Shown here: piece after piece, positions 8,038 to 17,391 of the stretch
How positions within the stretch are numbered: position 1 is the first letter of the stretch
Layout of the letters: each line of letters starts with the position of its first letter
Origin: JAAAPF01 sp964481035
GTDB taxonomy: Bacteria > Pseudomonadota > Alphaproteobacteria > Geminicoccales > Geminicoccaceae
Reading direction: 5' to 3'
Assembly (NCBI GenBank): GCA_964481035.1
Contig: CAYZSE010000018.1
Location: 1-30,769 of the forward strand
DNA: 30,769 nucleotides
Notes under the pieces: model-generated
Seen by the model: only the letters and a program-made list of their open reading frames with translations
What the model was told of the DNA's origin: nothing
The model's database searches: none
Translations under genes and position numbers: made by a program

Positions 8038-9336
8038 ATGCGCCAGAACATCTTCGTCGTCGGCCTGGAGCCGTTCAACCTCCGCCTCCTCCGGCGCGTT
8101 CGCGGTGCCGAGCAGTACGACTTCCACGGCGTCCTCGACGCCCATCGGGTGGCGGGTCTCGGTCCCTTCGACGTGCCGGCCATGCTGCGCGAGGCGGAAG
8201 CCCGTCTCGACGCGTTCGAAGGACGTGTCGATGCGATCGTCGGCTATTGGGATTTTCCGACCCAGCTCATGCTCGCGGTGCTCCGGGCCCGCCGGGCCTT
8301 GCGCGGGCCGTCGCTGGAGGCGGTGTTGCGGTCCGAGCACAAGTACTGGGCGCGTCTCGAGCAGCGCTCCCTCGTGCCCGACCTCGTGCCCGCGTTCGCG
8401 TTCGTCGACCCCTTCGCCGACGACGCCCTGACGCGGCCGCCCTTGCCCTACCCGTTCTGGCTGAAGCCCGTGAAGGCGCACTCGTCGCTGCTGGGCTTCC
8501 GCGTCGGCGATCGTGCCGACCTTGCGCGGGCGATCGGGGCGCTGCGCCGCGGGATCCACGTCTTCGCCGATCCGCTCGCCGTCTTTCTGGAGCAGGCCCG
8601 GCTGCCAGCGTCGATCGCGGCGCTGCCGAGCCACGCCTGCATCGCCGAGCAGATCATCTCGCACGGCCGTCAGTGCACGCTCGAGGGTTACGTCCAGGGC
8701 GGCCGCGCGCACGTCTACGGCATCATCGGCTCGGTGCGCGGCCCCAACCGCGCGAGCTTCGAGCGCTACGAGTACCCGGCGCGGATACCGGGCGCCGCGG
8801 CGCAGCGGATGATCGCCGCCGCGACCCGCGTGGTCGAACGCACGGGCCTCGACGACACGCCCTTCAACATCGAGTTCTACCTGGACACGCGCGACGACCG
8901 GATCTGGCTCTTGGAGCTCAACGTCCGCATTTCTAAGTCGCACAGCCCGATCTTCGACAAGGTGGCGGGCGTGCCGCACAACGAGGTCATGCTGGACGTG
9001 GCTCTGGGCAAGCCGCCCGACTATCCGCCGCCGCACGGCCCCTGCACCCACGCCGCCAAGTTCATGCCGCGCGTCTACGGCAAGCACGACGAAGCGGTGG
9101 TCGTCCGGGTGCCGAGCCCCGAGGAGATCGACGACCTCGAGGCGCGCTTTCCCGCAACCGACATCCAGGTCCACCTGCGCGAGGGCATGCGGCTCGGCGA
9201 GATCCGCCATCGCGACAGCTACAGCTACGAGTTGGCGACGATCTTCATGGGCGCGCGGAGCCATGCGGCGCTGATGGCCAACTACCGCCGCCTGCGCGCC
9301 GCGCTCGACATCCGCATCGAGGGCCTGTCGTCATGA
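8038..9336 (+). CDS. ATP-grasp domain protein
   Basis: 432 residues. The central and C-terminal parts have the ATP-grasp pattern: a lysine-bearing strand FWLKPVKAH with Lys143 and Lys146, the hinge-like stretch IAEQIISHG, and the metal-binding acidic motif LLELNVR with Glu293, Asn295 and Arg297. The N-terminal 100 residues (start MRQNIFVVGLEPFN) look like the pre-ATP-grasp alpha/beta domain. ATP-grasp enzymes activate a carboxylate as acyl phosphate and join it to an amine, thiol or hydroxyl; which one applies here cannot be read from the sequence. Start ATG 8038 was chosen for GGGAG 6 nt upstream; the open frame continues to 7276 but crosses ruvX on the other strand. The stop overlaps the next start as ATGA, indicating coupled translation with the CocE/NonD hydrolase. 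Confidence 0.85.
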   Translation: MRQNIFVVGLEPFNLRLLRRVRGAEQYDFHGVLDAHRVAGLGPFDVPAMLREAEARLDAFEGRVDAIVGYWDFPTQLMLAVLRARRALRGPSLEAVLRSEHKYWARLEQRSLVPDLVPAFAFVDPFADDALTRPPLPYPFWLKPVKAHSSLLGFRVGDRADLARAIGALRRGIHVFADPLAVFLEQARLPASIAALPSHACIAEQIISHGRQCTLEGYVQGGRAHVYGIIGSVRGPNRASFERYEYPARIPGAAAQRMIAAATRVVERTGLDDTPFNIEFYLDTRDDRIWLLELNVRISKSHSPIFDKVAGVPHNEVMLDVALGKPPDYPPPHGPCTHAAKFMPRVYGKHDEAVVVRVPSPEEIDDLEARFPATDIQVHLREGMRLGEIRHRDSYSYELATIFMGARSHAALMANYRRLRAALDIRIEGLSS

Positions 9337-11360
9337 ACCAACCGGCCGTCGTCGAGGAGTTCCCGCATCGCGTTCGCCCGATCGAGACCGTCTGGATCGA
9401 GATGGCGGACGGTGCCCGGCTCGCCGGCCGGCTCTGGCTGCCGGAAGACGCCGAGCGCGCGCCGGTGCCGGCGATCCTCGAATACATCCCCTACCGTCGC
9501 CGAGACTTCACCCGCGAGCGCGATTCGGTGATGCATCCCTACGTCGCCGGTCACGGCTACGCCTGCCTCCGGGTCGACCTGCGCGGCAGCGGCGACAGCG
9601 ACGGCGTCCTGACCGACGAGTACCTGCCGCAGGAGCTCGACGACGGCCGTGCCATCATTCGCTGGCTGCGGGCGCAGCCATGGTGCTCGGGCCGCATCGG
9701 CATGATCGGCATCTCCTGGGGGGGCTTCAACGGCCTGCAGATCGCAGCCCTGCAGCCGCCGGGGCTCGATGCGGTGATCGCGGTCTGCGGCACCGACGAC
9801 CGCTACGCCGACGACATCCACCACATGGGCGGCTGCCTCCTGGGCGACAGCCTGTCGTGGGCGTCGGTGATGCTCGCGTACAACGCGCTGCCGCCGGACC
9901 CGGAGGTGGTCGGCGACCGCTGGCGAGCCATGTGGCGCGCGCGGCTCGAGGGCAGCGGGCTGTGGCTCGCGACCTGGCTCCGCCATCAGCGGCGCGACGA
10001 GTATTGGCGGCACGGCTCGGTGTGCGACGACTACACGGCCATCCGCTGTCCGGTGATGGCGGTGAGCGGCTGGGCCGACGGCTACTCCAATGCGGTGTTC
10101 CGCCTGATGGCCCATCTCCGGGTGCCGCGACGCGGGCTCATCGGGCCGTGGGGCCACAAGTACCCCCATCTCGGGGTGCCCGGGCCGGCCATCGGCTTTG
10201 TGCAGGAATGCGTCCGCTGGTGGGACCGCTGGCTCAAGGACCGAGCGAACGGGGTGGACGACGAGCCGATGCTGCGTGCGTGGATGCAGGACAGCGTGCC
10301 GCCGACGACCTACTACGCCCAGCGCCCCGGACGCTGGGTTGCCGAAAGGGTCTGGCCTTCGCCTCGGGTCGAGGACCGGCGCTACGTGCTGGAACCGGGC
10401 CTGCTGGTGCGGGCGGGCTACGGGATGGAGACGCCGCTCGTGGTCCGCTCGCCCCTGACGCTCGGCCTCTTCGCCGGTAAATGGTGCTCCTACGCGTCGG
10501 GCCCGGATCTCGCCCACGACCAGCGCCAGGAGGACGGCGGCGCGCTGGTCTTCGACACGCCGCCGCTGGAGGAGGATGTCGAGATTCTGGGCGCGCCCGT
10601 TCTCGAGCTCGCCGTCGCCGCCGACCGGCCGGTCGCGATGGTTGCCGCCAGGGTCTCGGACGTCGCCCCCGACGGCGGCGCCACGCGCATAACCTACGGC
10701 CTTTTGAACCTCACCCACCGCGACGGCTCGGTGGCGCCGAAGCCGCTGGAGCCCGGTCGCACCTACGAGGTCCGCGTCAAGCTCAACGACGTCGCCCAGC
10801 GCTTTCCGGCCGGCCATCGGCTGCGGCTCTCGCTGTCCTCCAGCTACTGGCCCCTGGCGTGGCCCCCACCGGAGCTCGCGAGCCTGACGGTCGTCGCCGG
10901 CCGCTCGACGCTCGTCCTGCCCGTCCGTCCCCGCGGCGCGGACGAGGGCGCGGTGCGGGTGAGCCAGCCGGCGGAAGGCGCGGCCCCCGACCGGCGTGTC
11001 CCGCTGCAGCCCGGTCGGCACAACTGGCTCGTCCACCGCGACCTCGCGCGCGACGTCTCGACCCTCGAGGTCGTCAACGACCACGGCACCTTCGCGATCC
11101 CGAGCATCGGGCTGGAGGTCACCCACGATTCCCGCGAGTGGTATCGAAGCATCGCCGACGACGTCGAGTCGGTCGAAGGGGAGGTTCATACGGTCCGCGC
11201 GCTCCGCCGCGGCGACTGGTCGATTCGCACGGTCACGCGCACGCTGCTGACGTCGACCAGCGACGTCTTTCGGATCCGGGCAGACATCGACGCCTTCGAG
11301 GGCGAGACCCGCGTCTTCTGCCGTAGCTACGACGAGACCGTGCCGCGCGACCTGGCGTGA
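9333..11360 (+). CDS. CocE/NonD-family hydrolase
   Basis: 675 residues, alpha/beta hydrolase of the X-Pro dipeptidyl-peptidase S15/CocE type, a family including cocaine esterase and glutaryl-7-ACA acylase. The nucleophile elbow is GISWGG with Ser128; the acid is probably Asp249 in SGWADGY and the histidine His275 in GPWGHKYPH. A beta-sandwich X-Pro dipeptidyl-peptidase C-terminal domain spans about 320-555 (GAPVLELAV, the RLRLSLSSSYWP stretch). About 100 further residues follow, longer than a minimal CocE protein. There is no obvious signal peptide. Its start overlaps the stop of the ATP-grasp gene, so the two are made together. Substrate, ester or amide, is unknown. It ends 25 bp from the convergent small membrane protein gene. 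Confidence 0.9.
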   Translation: MNQPAVVEEFPHRVRPIETVWIEMADGARLAGRLWLPEDAERAPVPAILEYIPYRRRDFTRERDSVMHPYVAGHGYACLRVDLRGSGDSDGVLTDEYLPQELDDGRAIIRWLRAQPWCSGRIGMIGISWGGFNGLQIAALQPPGLDAVIAVCGTDDRYADDIHHMGGCLLGDSLSWASVMLAYNALPPDPEVVGDRWRAMWRARLEGSGLWLATWLRHQRRDEYWRHGSVCDDYTAIRCPVMAVSGWADGYSNAVFRLMAHLRVPRRGLIGPWGHKYPHLGVPGPAIGFVQECVRWWDRWLKDRANGVDDEPMLRAWMQDSVPPTTYYAQRPGRWVAERVWPSPRVEDRRYVLEPGLLVRAGYGMETPLVVRSPLTLGLFAGKWCSYASGPDLAHDQRQEDGGALVFDTPPLEEDVEILGAPVLELAVAADRPVAMVAARVSDVAPDGGATRITYGLLNLTHRDGSVAPKPLEPGRTYEVRVKLNDVAQRFPAGHRLRLSLSSSYWPLAWPPPELASLTVVAGRSTLVLPVRPRGADEGAVRVSQPAEGAAPDRRVPLQPGRHNWLVHRDLARDVSTLEVVNDHGTFAIPSIGLEVTHDSREWYRSIADDVESVEGEVHTVRALRRGDWSIRTVTRTLLTSTSDVFRIRADIDAFEGETRVFCRSYDETVPRDLA

Positions 11361-11385
11361 TCGCGTGGCGTCTTGCGCGCGCCGG

Positions 11386-11700
11386 TCAGGTCCGCTGGCC
11401 GCCCATCATGCTGCGGATCAGCCCGACGATCACCATCAACAGCCCGCCGCCGACGCCGCCGCCGGCGACGCTCTGGACGATCGTGCCGAGATCGAGCCCG
11501 CCGCCGGCCGCAGCGGCCGCGCCCGTCGCCGCGCCGCCGCCGAGCAGCGCCGAGAGGATCTGCCCGCCGATGCCGCCGCCGACGATGCCGGCGAGGGAGT
11601 TCCCGAGTAGGCCGAGGCTGAACTTCTTGAGGAGCGCGCCGGCGATGTTGCCGCCGGCGGCGCCCGAGACGAGCTGGATGAGGATGCCGATCAGGTCCAT
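11386..11700 (-). CDS. Small glycine-rich membrane protein, function unknown
   Basis: 104 residues starting MDLIGILIQLVSGAAGGN, with long stretches of Gly, Ala, Ile and Leu. Gly-zipper-like spacing (GIVGGGIGGQ, GGGVGGG) occurs between an N-terminal hydrophobic part and a C-terminal membrane helix near residues 82-97, ending RSMMGGQRT. I recognise it as a type of conserved hypothetical protein seen in alphaproteobacteria, with no known function. ATG 11700 was preferred over the GTG-type extension to 11745 because GGAGG lies 7 nt upstream of it. It is a single gene, convergent with the CocE gene and divergent from gatC. Confidence 0.75.
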   Translation of the reverse strand: MDLIGILIQLVSGAAGGNIAGALLKKFSLGLLGNSLAGIVGGGIGGQILSALLGGGAATGAAAAAGGGLDLGTIVQSVAGGGVGGGLLMVIVGLIRSMMGGQRT

Positions 11701-11801
11701 GGTCCGACCTCCGAAGGTTTCACCGACTAGGGATCTAACCGACATTCATGCTCGTTTCGTGACCGCAGCGCGCCTCGCCGGGCATGGCCCGTCGCCGCTG
11801 C

Positions 11802-11830
11802 TTGTTCGCGTGCCGCGCGCGGTGTAGCGT
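11802..11830 (+). promoter_or_regulatory. Candidate sigma-70-type promoter for gatCAB
   Basis: TTGTTC at 11802-11807 and TAGCGT at 11825-11830 are 17 bp apart, 57 bp before the gatC start. The match to the -10 consensus is moderate. The rest of the 187-bp interval 11701-11887 shows nothing else definite except the ribosome-binding sites of the flanking genes. Confidence 0.35.
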
Positions 11831-11887
11831 CCAACGCCGTTGCCGCGCGGCGGCGCGGGGCCACGTCATCGAAATCGAGGAGAGGTC

Positions 11888-12175
11888 ATGTCGCTCGACG
11901 AAGCCACCGTCGCGCGCATCGCGCGCTTGGCGCGGATCGAGGTGGACGAGGCGCGATTGCCGGGCCTCGCAGTCGAGCTGTCGCACATCCTCGGTTGGGT
12001 CGAGCAACTGGGCGAGGTGGCGACCGACGACGTCGAGCCCTTGCGCTCGGTCATGCCCATCCCTGCGCGCCGCCGGGCCGATGAGGTGAACGACGGCGAC
12101 CGTCGCGACGACGTGCTGAAGAATGCGCCCGACGCCCACGACGGCTGCTACGTCGTGCCGCGGGTGGTCGAGTGA
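11888..12175 (+). CDS. gatC: Asp-tRNA(Asn)/Glu-tRNA(Gln) amidotransferase subunit C
   Basis: 95 residues, normal for GatC, the small subunit that wraps around GatA and stabilises the GatA-GatB interface of the tRNA-dependent amidotransferase. The N-terminal helix SLDEATVARIARLARIEV and the motif VEPLRSV, then a C-terminal NAPDAHDGCYVVPRVVE, are typical. The strong AGGAGAGG ribosome-binding site ends 2 nt before ATG 11888. Its stop overlaps the gatA start as TGATG, so the subunits are translated in series. Confidence 0.95.
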   Translation: MSLDEATVARIARLARIEVDEARLPGLAVELSHILGWVEQLGEVATDDVEPLRSVMPIPARRRADEVNDGDRRDDVLKNAPDAHDGCYVVPRVVE

Positions 12176-13656
12176 TGACGGAGCTGACCGCGCTCACCCT
12201 CGAGGCCGCCCGCGAGAAGCTCCGCGCCGGCGAGATCACGGCCACGGAGCTGACCCGGGCCTACCTCGACGCCATGGCGCGCCATCGCGCCTGGAACGCC
12301 TTCATCACCGAGACGCCCGAGAAGGCGCTGGCGATGGCGGCGGCCTCGGACGCGCGGCTCGCCAAGGGCGACGCACGGCCCATGGAGGGCCTGCCGATCG
12401 GCATGAAGGACCTCTTCTGCACCGCGGGCACGCTCACGAGCGCGGGCTCGCACATCCTCGACGGCTTCACCCCGCCTTACGAATCGACCGTGAGCGGCAA
12501 GCTCTGGGACGCGGGTGCCGTCTGCCTCGGCAAGACCAACCTCGACGAGTTCGCCATGGGCAGCTCCAACATCACCTCCCACCACGGCCCCGTCGCCAAT
12601 CCCTGGACGCGGCCCGCCGACAACCAGCCGCTCGTGCCCGGCGGCAGCTCCGGCGGCTCGGCCGCGGCCGTGGCCGGGCGCCTGTGCATCGCTGCGACGG
12701 GCACCGACACGGGAGGATCGATCCGCCAGCCGGCGGCGTTTACCGGCATCTGCGGCATCAAGCCGACCTACGGCCGCTGCTCGCGTTTCGGCATCGTCGC
12801 GTTCGCCAGCTCGCTCGACCAGGCGGGCGCCATGGCGCGCACCGTCGCGGACTGCGCGATCATGCTCGAGGCCATGGCGGGCTTCGATCCCAAGGACACC
12901 ACCAGCGCCGACGAGCCCGTGCCGGACTGGCGGGCGGCCTGTGGTCGCTCGGTCAAGGGGCTTCGAATCGGCATCCCCAAGGAGTATCGCGTCGACGGCA
13001 TGGCGGCGGAAATCGACGCCGTCTGGCAGCGGGGCATCGACTGGCTCAGGGCGGAGGGCTGCGAGATCGTCGACATCTCGCTGCCGCACACCAAGTACGC
13101 GCTGCCGACCTACTACATCATCGCTCCGGCCGAGGCGTCGTCGAACCTCGCGCGCTACGACGGCATGCGCTACGGCCTGCGGGTGCCGGGTAAGAATCTC
13201 GTCGAGACCTACGAGAAGACGCGGGGGGAGGGCTTCGGCGCGGAGGTGCAGCGCCGCATCCTCATCGGCACCTACGTGCTCTCGGCCGGCTATTACGACG
13301 CCTACTACCTGAAGGCGCAGAAGGTGCGCCGGCTCATCGCCGAGGATTTCACGCGCGCGTTCGAGCGGGTCGACCTCATCCTCACGCCGACCGCCCCCTC
13401 GGCGGCCTTTCGCGAGGGCGACAAGACCGACGATCCGGTCGCCATGTACCTCAATGACGTCTTCACCGTACCCTCGAGCCTCGCGGGCCTGCCGGCCATG
13501 AGCGTGCCCGGCGGGCTCGACGCCCAGGGCCTGCCCCTGGGCCTGCAGCTCATCGGCCGATCCTGGGACGAGGCGACGGTGCTCGCCGGCGGCGCCGCCA
13601 TCGAGCGGGCGGCGCGGTTCGACGCTGTGCCCTACGGTCTGGAGCAGGCGGCATGA
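12175..13656 (+). CDS. gatA: Asp-tRNA(Asn)/Glu-tRNA(Gln) amidotransferase subunit A
   Basis: 493-residue amidase-signature enzyme that hydrolyses glutamine and supplies ammonia to GatB for conversion of Glu-tRNA(Gln) and/or Asp-tRNA(Asn). The Ser-cisSer-Lys triad is visible: Lys78 (GMKDLF), Ser158 (PGGSSGGSAAA) and nucleophile Ser182 (DTGGSIRQPA), with the same 24-residue spacing between the serines as in characterised GatA. The C-terminus carries the usual SVPGGLD and GLQLIGR segments. ATG 12175 overlaps the gatC stop by one base; GTG 12172, one codon earlier, is an alternative. The stop overlaps gatB as ATGA. Confidence 0.96.
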   Translation: MTELTALTLEAAREKLRAGEITATELTRAYLDAMARHRAWNAFITETPEKALAMAAASDARLAKGDARPMEGLPIGMKDLFCTAGTLTSAGSHILDGFTPPYESTVSGKLWDAGAVCLGKTNLDEFAMGSSNITSHHGPVANPWTRPADNQPLVPGGSSGGSAAAVAGRLCIAATGTDTGGSIRQPAAFTGICGIKPTYGRCSRFGIVAFASSLDQAGAMARTVADCAIMLEAMAGFDPKDTTSADEPVPDWRAACGRSVKGLRIGIPKEYRVDGMAAEIDAVWQRGIDWLRAEGCEIVDISLPHTKYALPTYYIIAPAEASSNLARYDGMRYGLRVPGKNLVETYEKTRGEGFGAEVQRRILIGTYVLSAGYYDAYYLKAQKVRRLIAEDFTRAFERVDLILTPTAPSAAFREGDKTDDPVAMYLNDVFTVPSSLAGLPAMSVPGGLDAQGLPLGLQLIGRSWDEATVLAGGAAIERAARFDAVPYGLEQAA

Positions 13657-15107
13657 GCTACACGATCAAGGGCGCCACCGGGGAGTGGGAGGTCGTCTGC
13701 GGCCTCGAGGTGCACGCGCAGGTCGTCTCGAAGGCCAAGCTCTTCTCGGGTGCGGCCACGGCCTACGGGGCTGAGCCCAACACCCAGGTCTCGCCGATCG
13801 ACGCGGGCATGCCGGGCATGCTGCCCGTCGTGAACGCGGAATGCGTCGCCCAGGCGGTGCGCACGGGGCTGGGGCTCAAGGCGCAGATCAACAAGGTCTC
13901 GGTGTTCGAGCGCAAGAACTACTTCTACCCGGACCTGCCGCAGGGCTACCAGATCAGCCAGTACCAGCACCCGATCGTCGGCCAGGGCGAGATCGAGCTC
14001 GACCTCGACGGCACGACCAAGGTCGTCGGCATCACCCGGCTGCACCTCGAGCAGGACGCCGGCAAGTCGATGCACGACGCGCAGGAGGGGGCGTCCTTGA
14101 TCGACCTCAACCGCTCGGGCGTGGCGCTCATGGAGATCGTCTCCGAGCCCGACATCCGCTCGCCCGACGAGGCCGTGGCCTACATGCGCAAGCTCAGGAC
14201 GATCCTGCGCTATCTCGGCACCTGCGACGGCAACATGGAGGAGGGCAGCCTGCGCTGCGACGCCAACGTCTCCGTGCGTCCCGTTGGCGAGGAGGGCTTG
14301 CGCACGCGCTGCGAGATCAAGAACGTCAACTCCATGCGCTTCGTCGCCCGGGCGATCGAGTACGAGGCCAAGCGGCAGATCGAGCTCTACGAGACCGGCG
14401 GCACGGTGGAGCAGGAGACCCGCCTGTTCGATTCGGGCAAGGGCGAGACCCGCTCGATGCGCTCCAAGGAAGAAGCGCACGACTACCGCTACTTCCCCGA
14501 CCCCGACCTCTTGCCGGTCGAGCTGGCCGACGCCGAGATCGAGGGCTGGCGGGCCGAGCTGCCGGAGCTGCCCGACGACAAGAAGAAGCGCTTCATCGCC
14601 GACTACGGGCTCGGCGCCTACGACGCGAGCGTGCTCGTCATGGAGCGGGCGACCGCCGACTATTTCGAGCGGGTGGCGGCCGAGGCCGAGCCCAAGGTCG
14701 CGGCCAACTGGTGCATCAACGAGCTCTTTGGGCTCTTGAACAAGGCCGGCAAGGGGATCGAAGAGAGCCCCATCGCCCCGGGCCAGCTCGCCGCGCTCCT
14801 CGCGCTTCTCGAGGACGGCACGCTTTCGGGCAAGCTCGCCAAGGACGTCTTCGCGCTGATGTTCGAGACGGGCGACGACCCGGCGAAGATCGTCGCGGAG
14901 CGGGGCCTCGAGCAGGTCACCGACATGAGCGCGATCGAGCCGATCATCGACCAGCTCATCAAGGACAACCCCGGCCAGGTCGAGACCTACAAAAAGAACC
15001 CCAAGGTCATCGGCTGGTTCACCGGCCAGGTCATGAAGGCGACGGGCGGCAAGGCCAACCCGCAGGCGGTGCAGGCGGTCTTGAAGCCGAAGCTCGATGC
15101 GCTCTGA
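13653..15107 (+). CDS. gatB: Asp-tRNA(Asn)/Glu-tRNA(Gln) amidotransferase subunit B
   Basis: 484 residues, full length. GatB binds the misacylated tRNA and carries out its ATP-dependent activation and amidation. The N-terminal catalytic domain shows CGLEVHAQ, the signature FYPDLPQGYQISQYQ, the metal/ATP region RLHLEQDAGK, and LRCDANVSV. The C-terminal helical and YqeY-like tail covers roughly residues 295-484 and ends in GQVMKATGGKANP. ATG 13653 overlaps the gatA stop as ATGA, completing a gatC-gatA-gatB operon without spacers. No terminator hairpin follows; a promoter for the next small gene starts 2 bp after the stop. Confidence 0.96.
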   Translation: MSYTIKGATGEWEVVCGLEVHAQVVSKAKLFSGAATAYGAEPNTQVSPIDAGMPGMLPVVNAECVAQAVRTGLGLKAQINKVSVFERKNYFYPDLPQGYQISQYQHPIVGQGEIELDLDGTTKVVGITRLHLEQDAGKSMHDAQEGASLIDLNRSGVALMEIVSEPDIRSPDEAVAYMRKLRTILRYLGTCDGNMEEGSLRCDANVSVRPVGEEGLRTRCEIKNVNSMRFVARAIEYEAKRQIELYETGGTVEQETRLFDSGKGETRSMRSKEEAHDYRYFPDPDLLPVELADAEIEGWRAELPELPDDKKKRFIADYGLGAYDASVLVMERATADYFERVAAEAEPKVAANWCINELFGLLNKAGKGIEESPIAPGQLAALLALLEDGTLSGKLAKDVFALMFETGDDPAKIVAERGLEQVTDMSAIEPIIDQLIKDNPGQVETYKKNPKVIGWFTGQVMKATGGKANPQAVQAVLKPKLDAL

Positions 15108-15108
15108 A

Positions 15109-15137
15109 TTGAAGGCGTCCGCGGCTCGCCGTATCTT
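15109..15137 (+). promoter_or_regulatory. Sigma-70-type promoter placed for leaderless transcription
   Basis: TTGAAG (15109-15114) and TATCTT (15132-15137) are separated by exactly 17 bp. The ATG of the next frame starts at 15144, 7 bases after the -10 box, which is where transcription normally begins. There is no ribosome-binding site before that ATG, which agrees with a leaderless mRNA. Confidence 0.55.
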
Positions 15138-15143
15138 GTTCCT

Positions 15144-15398
15144 ATGGCAGGCGTCGAGCGCGCGCCGATCGTCCTGAAAGGGCGCGGGGCGCGGCTGGAG
15201 AGCCTGCACCAGCGGTTCTACGACATCATGCCAGCGGCGGTGAACATCGCCGTGATCCTCTTCTTCGTCGTCTAGCTGCTGGGCTTCGACGATCGCCTCG
15301 ACGGCGTGGAGCAGCGCATGACCGCCGTCGAGCAGAAACAGACGCGCATGCTCGACGCGCTCGCCGATATCCGCGGGCAGCTCGATGGGGCGAGCTGA
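15144..15398 (+). pseudogene. Small membrane/coiled-coil protein gene interrupted by in-frame amber codon
   Basis: From ATG 15144 the frame reads 43 residues (start MAGVERAPIVLKGRGARLES) up to TAG at 15273-15275, then continues open for 40 codons in the same frame to TGA 15396-15398. The stop falls inside a hydrophobic run: AAVNIAVILFFVV precedes it and LLGF follows, which together make one normal membrane helix. After it come regularly spaced hydrophobic residues in a charged background (RLDGVEQRMTAVEQ), typical of a short coiled coil. The simplest reading is an 83-84-residue protein whose codon 44, perhaps TGG for Trp, became TAG by mutation or sequencing error. Amber read-through is possible but unsupported. 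I do not recognise a named family. No Shine-Dalgarno site is present. Confidence 0.6.
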
Positions 15399-15572
15399 GC
15401 GCGGCCACCGACGTTCACAAACGAACAACATGCCGGCAGGCGCGAACGCATCCGAACGCTACGCTTTCCGTTTGCGTTTCGAAAACGAACATGCTTCTAA
15501 GGATTTGCGCTCGCCGAGCGCTTGCTGCTACGGCATGCGGGTCCGACGAGAACGGATTGGGGAGGAAGAGAA
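15399..15572 (+). promoter_or_regulatory. Operator/promoter region of the glycerol ABC transporter operon
   Basis: This 174-bp gap is less GC-rich than its surroundings and full of TTCG/CGAA half-sites. Box 1 is GTTCA-N4-CGAAC at 15413-15426. Box 2 is TTTCG-N4-CGAACAT at 15477-15492. An extra element TTTCCGTTTGCG is at 15465-15476, and single CGAAC half-sites lie between. These resemble the E. coli GlpR operator (inverted ATGTTCG/CGAACAT halves separated by 4 bp). A weak promoter TTGCGT (15472-15477), 17 bp, TTCTAA (15495-15500) would have box 2 in its spacer, as expected for repression. GGAGG at 15561-15565 is the ribosome-binding site of the first gene. Confidence 0.6.
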
Positions 15573-17318
<1,746 letters not shown>

Positions 17319-17330
17319 CGCTGCGACCGC

Positions 17331-17359
17331 GGGCGGCCGTGCCCTGGGCACGGCCGCCC
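17331..17359 (+). other. Intercistronic hairpin after the binding-protein gene
   Basis: GGGCGGCCGTGCC (17331-17343) and its exact complement GGCACGGCCGCCC (17347-17359) form a 13-bp perfect stem with a 3-nt loop (CTG). It begins 12 bp after the glpV stop and no T-run follows, so it is more likely an RNA-stabilising or partial-attenuation element than a full terminator. Confidence 0.75.
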
Positions 17360-17391
17360 CGACGCCCTCTCGTCCTTCGTCGGGATGCGCG

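Noticed and set aside
5127..8936. A 1269-codon open frame on the plus strand opposite the acylase and ruvX
   Set aside because: It is an antisense shadow of GC-rich codon use: low-complexity Arg/Ala/Gly-rich translation, no domain motifs, while the opposite strand has intact enzymes.
11701..11745. Extended start for the glycine-rich protein
   Set aside because: It would place the strong GGAGG site inside the gene; ATG 11700 is 7 nt after that site and fits better.
13632..15431. A 599-codon minus-strand open frame opposite gatB
   Set aside because: Antisense shadow of gatB; no motif and no plausible start.
15507..15521. Palindrome GCGCTC-GCC-GAGCGC in the leader of the glycerol transporter operon
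   Set aside because: A 6-bp stem is expected often in such GC-rich DNA; no T-run or conserved riboswitch feature was seen.
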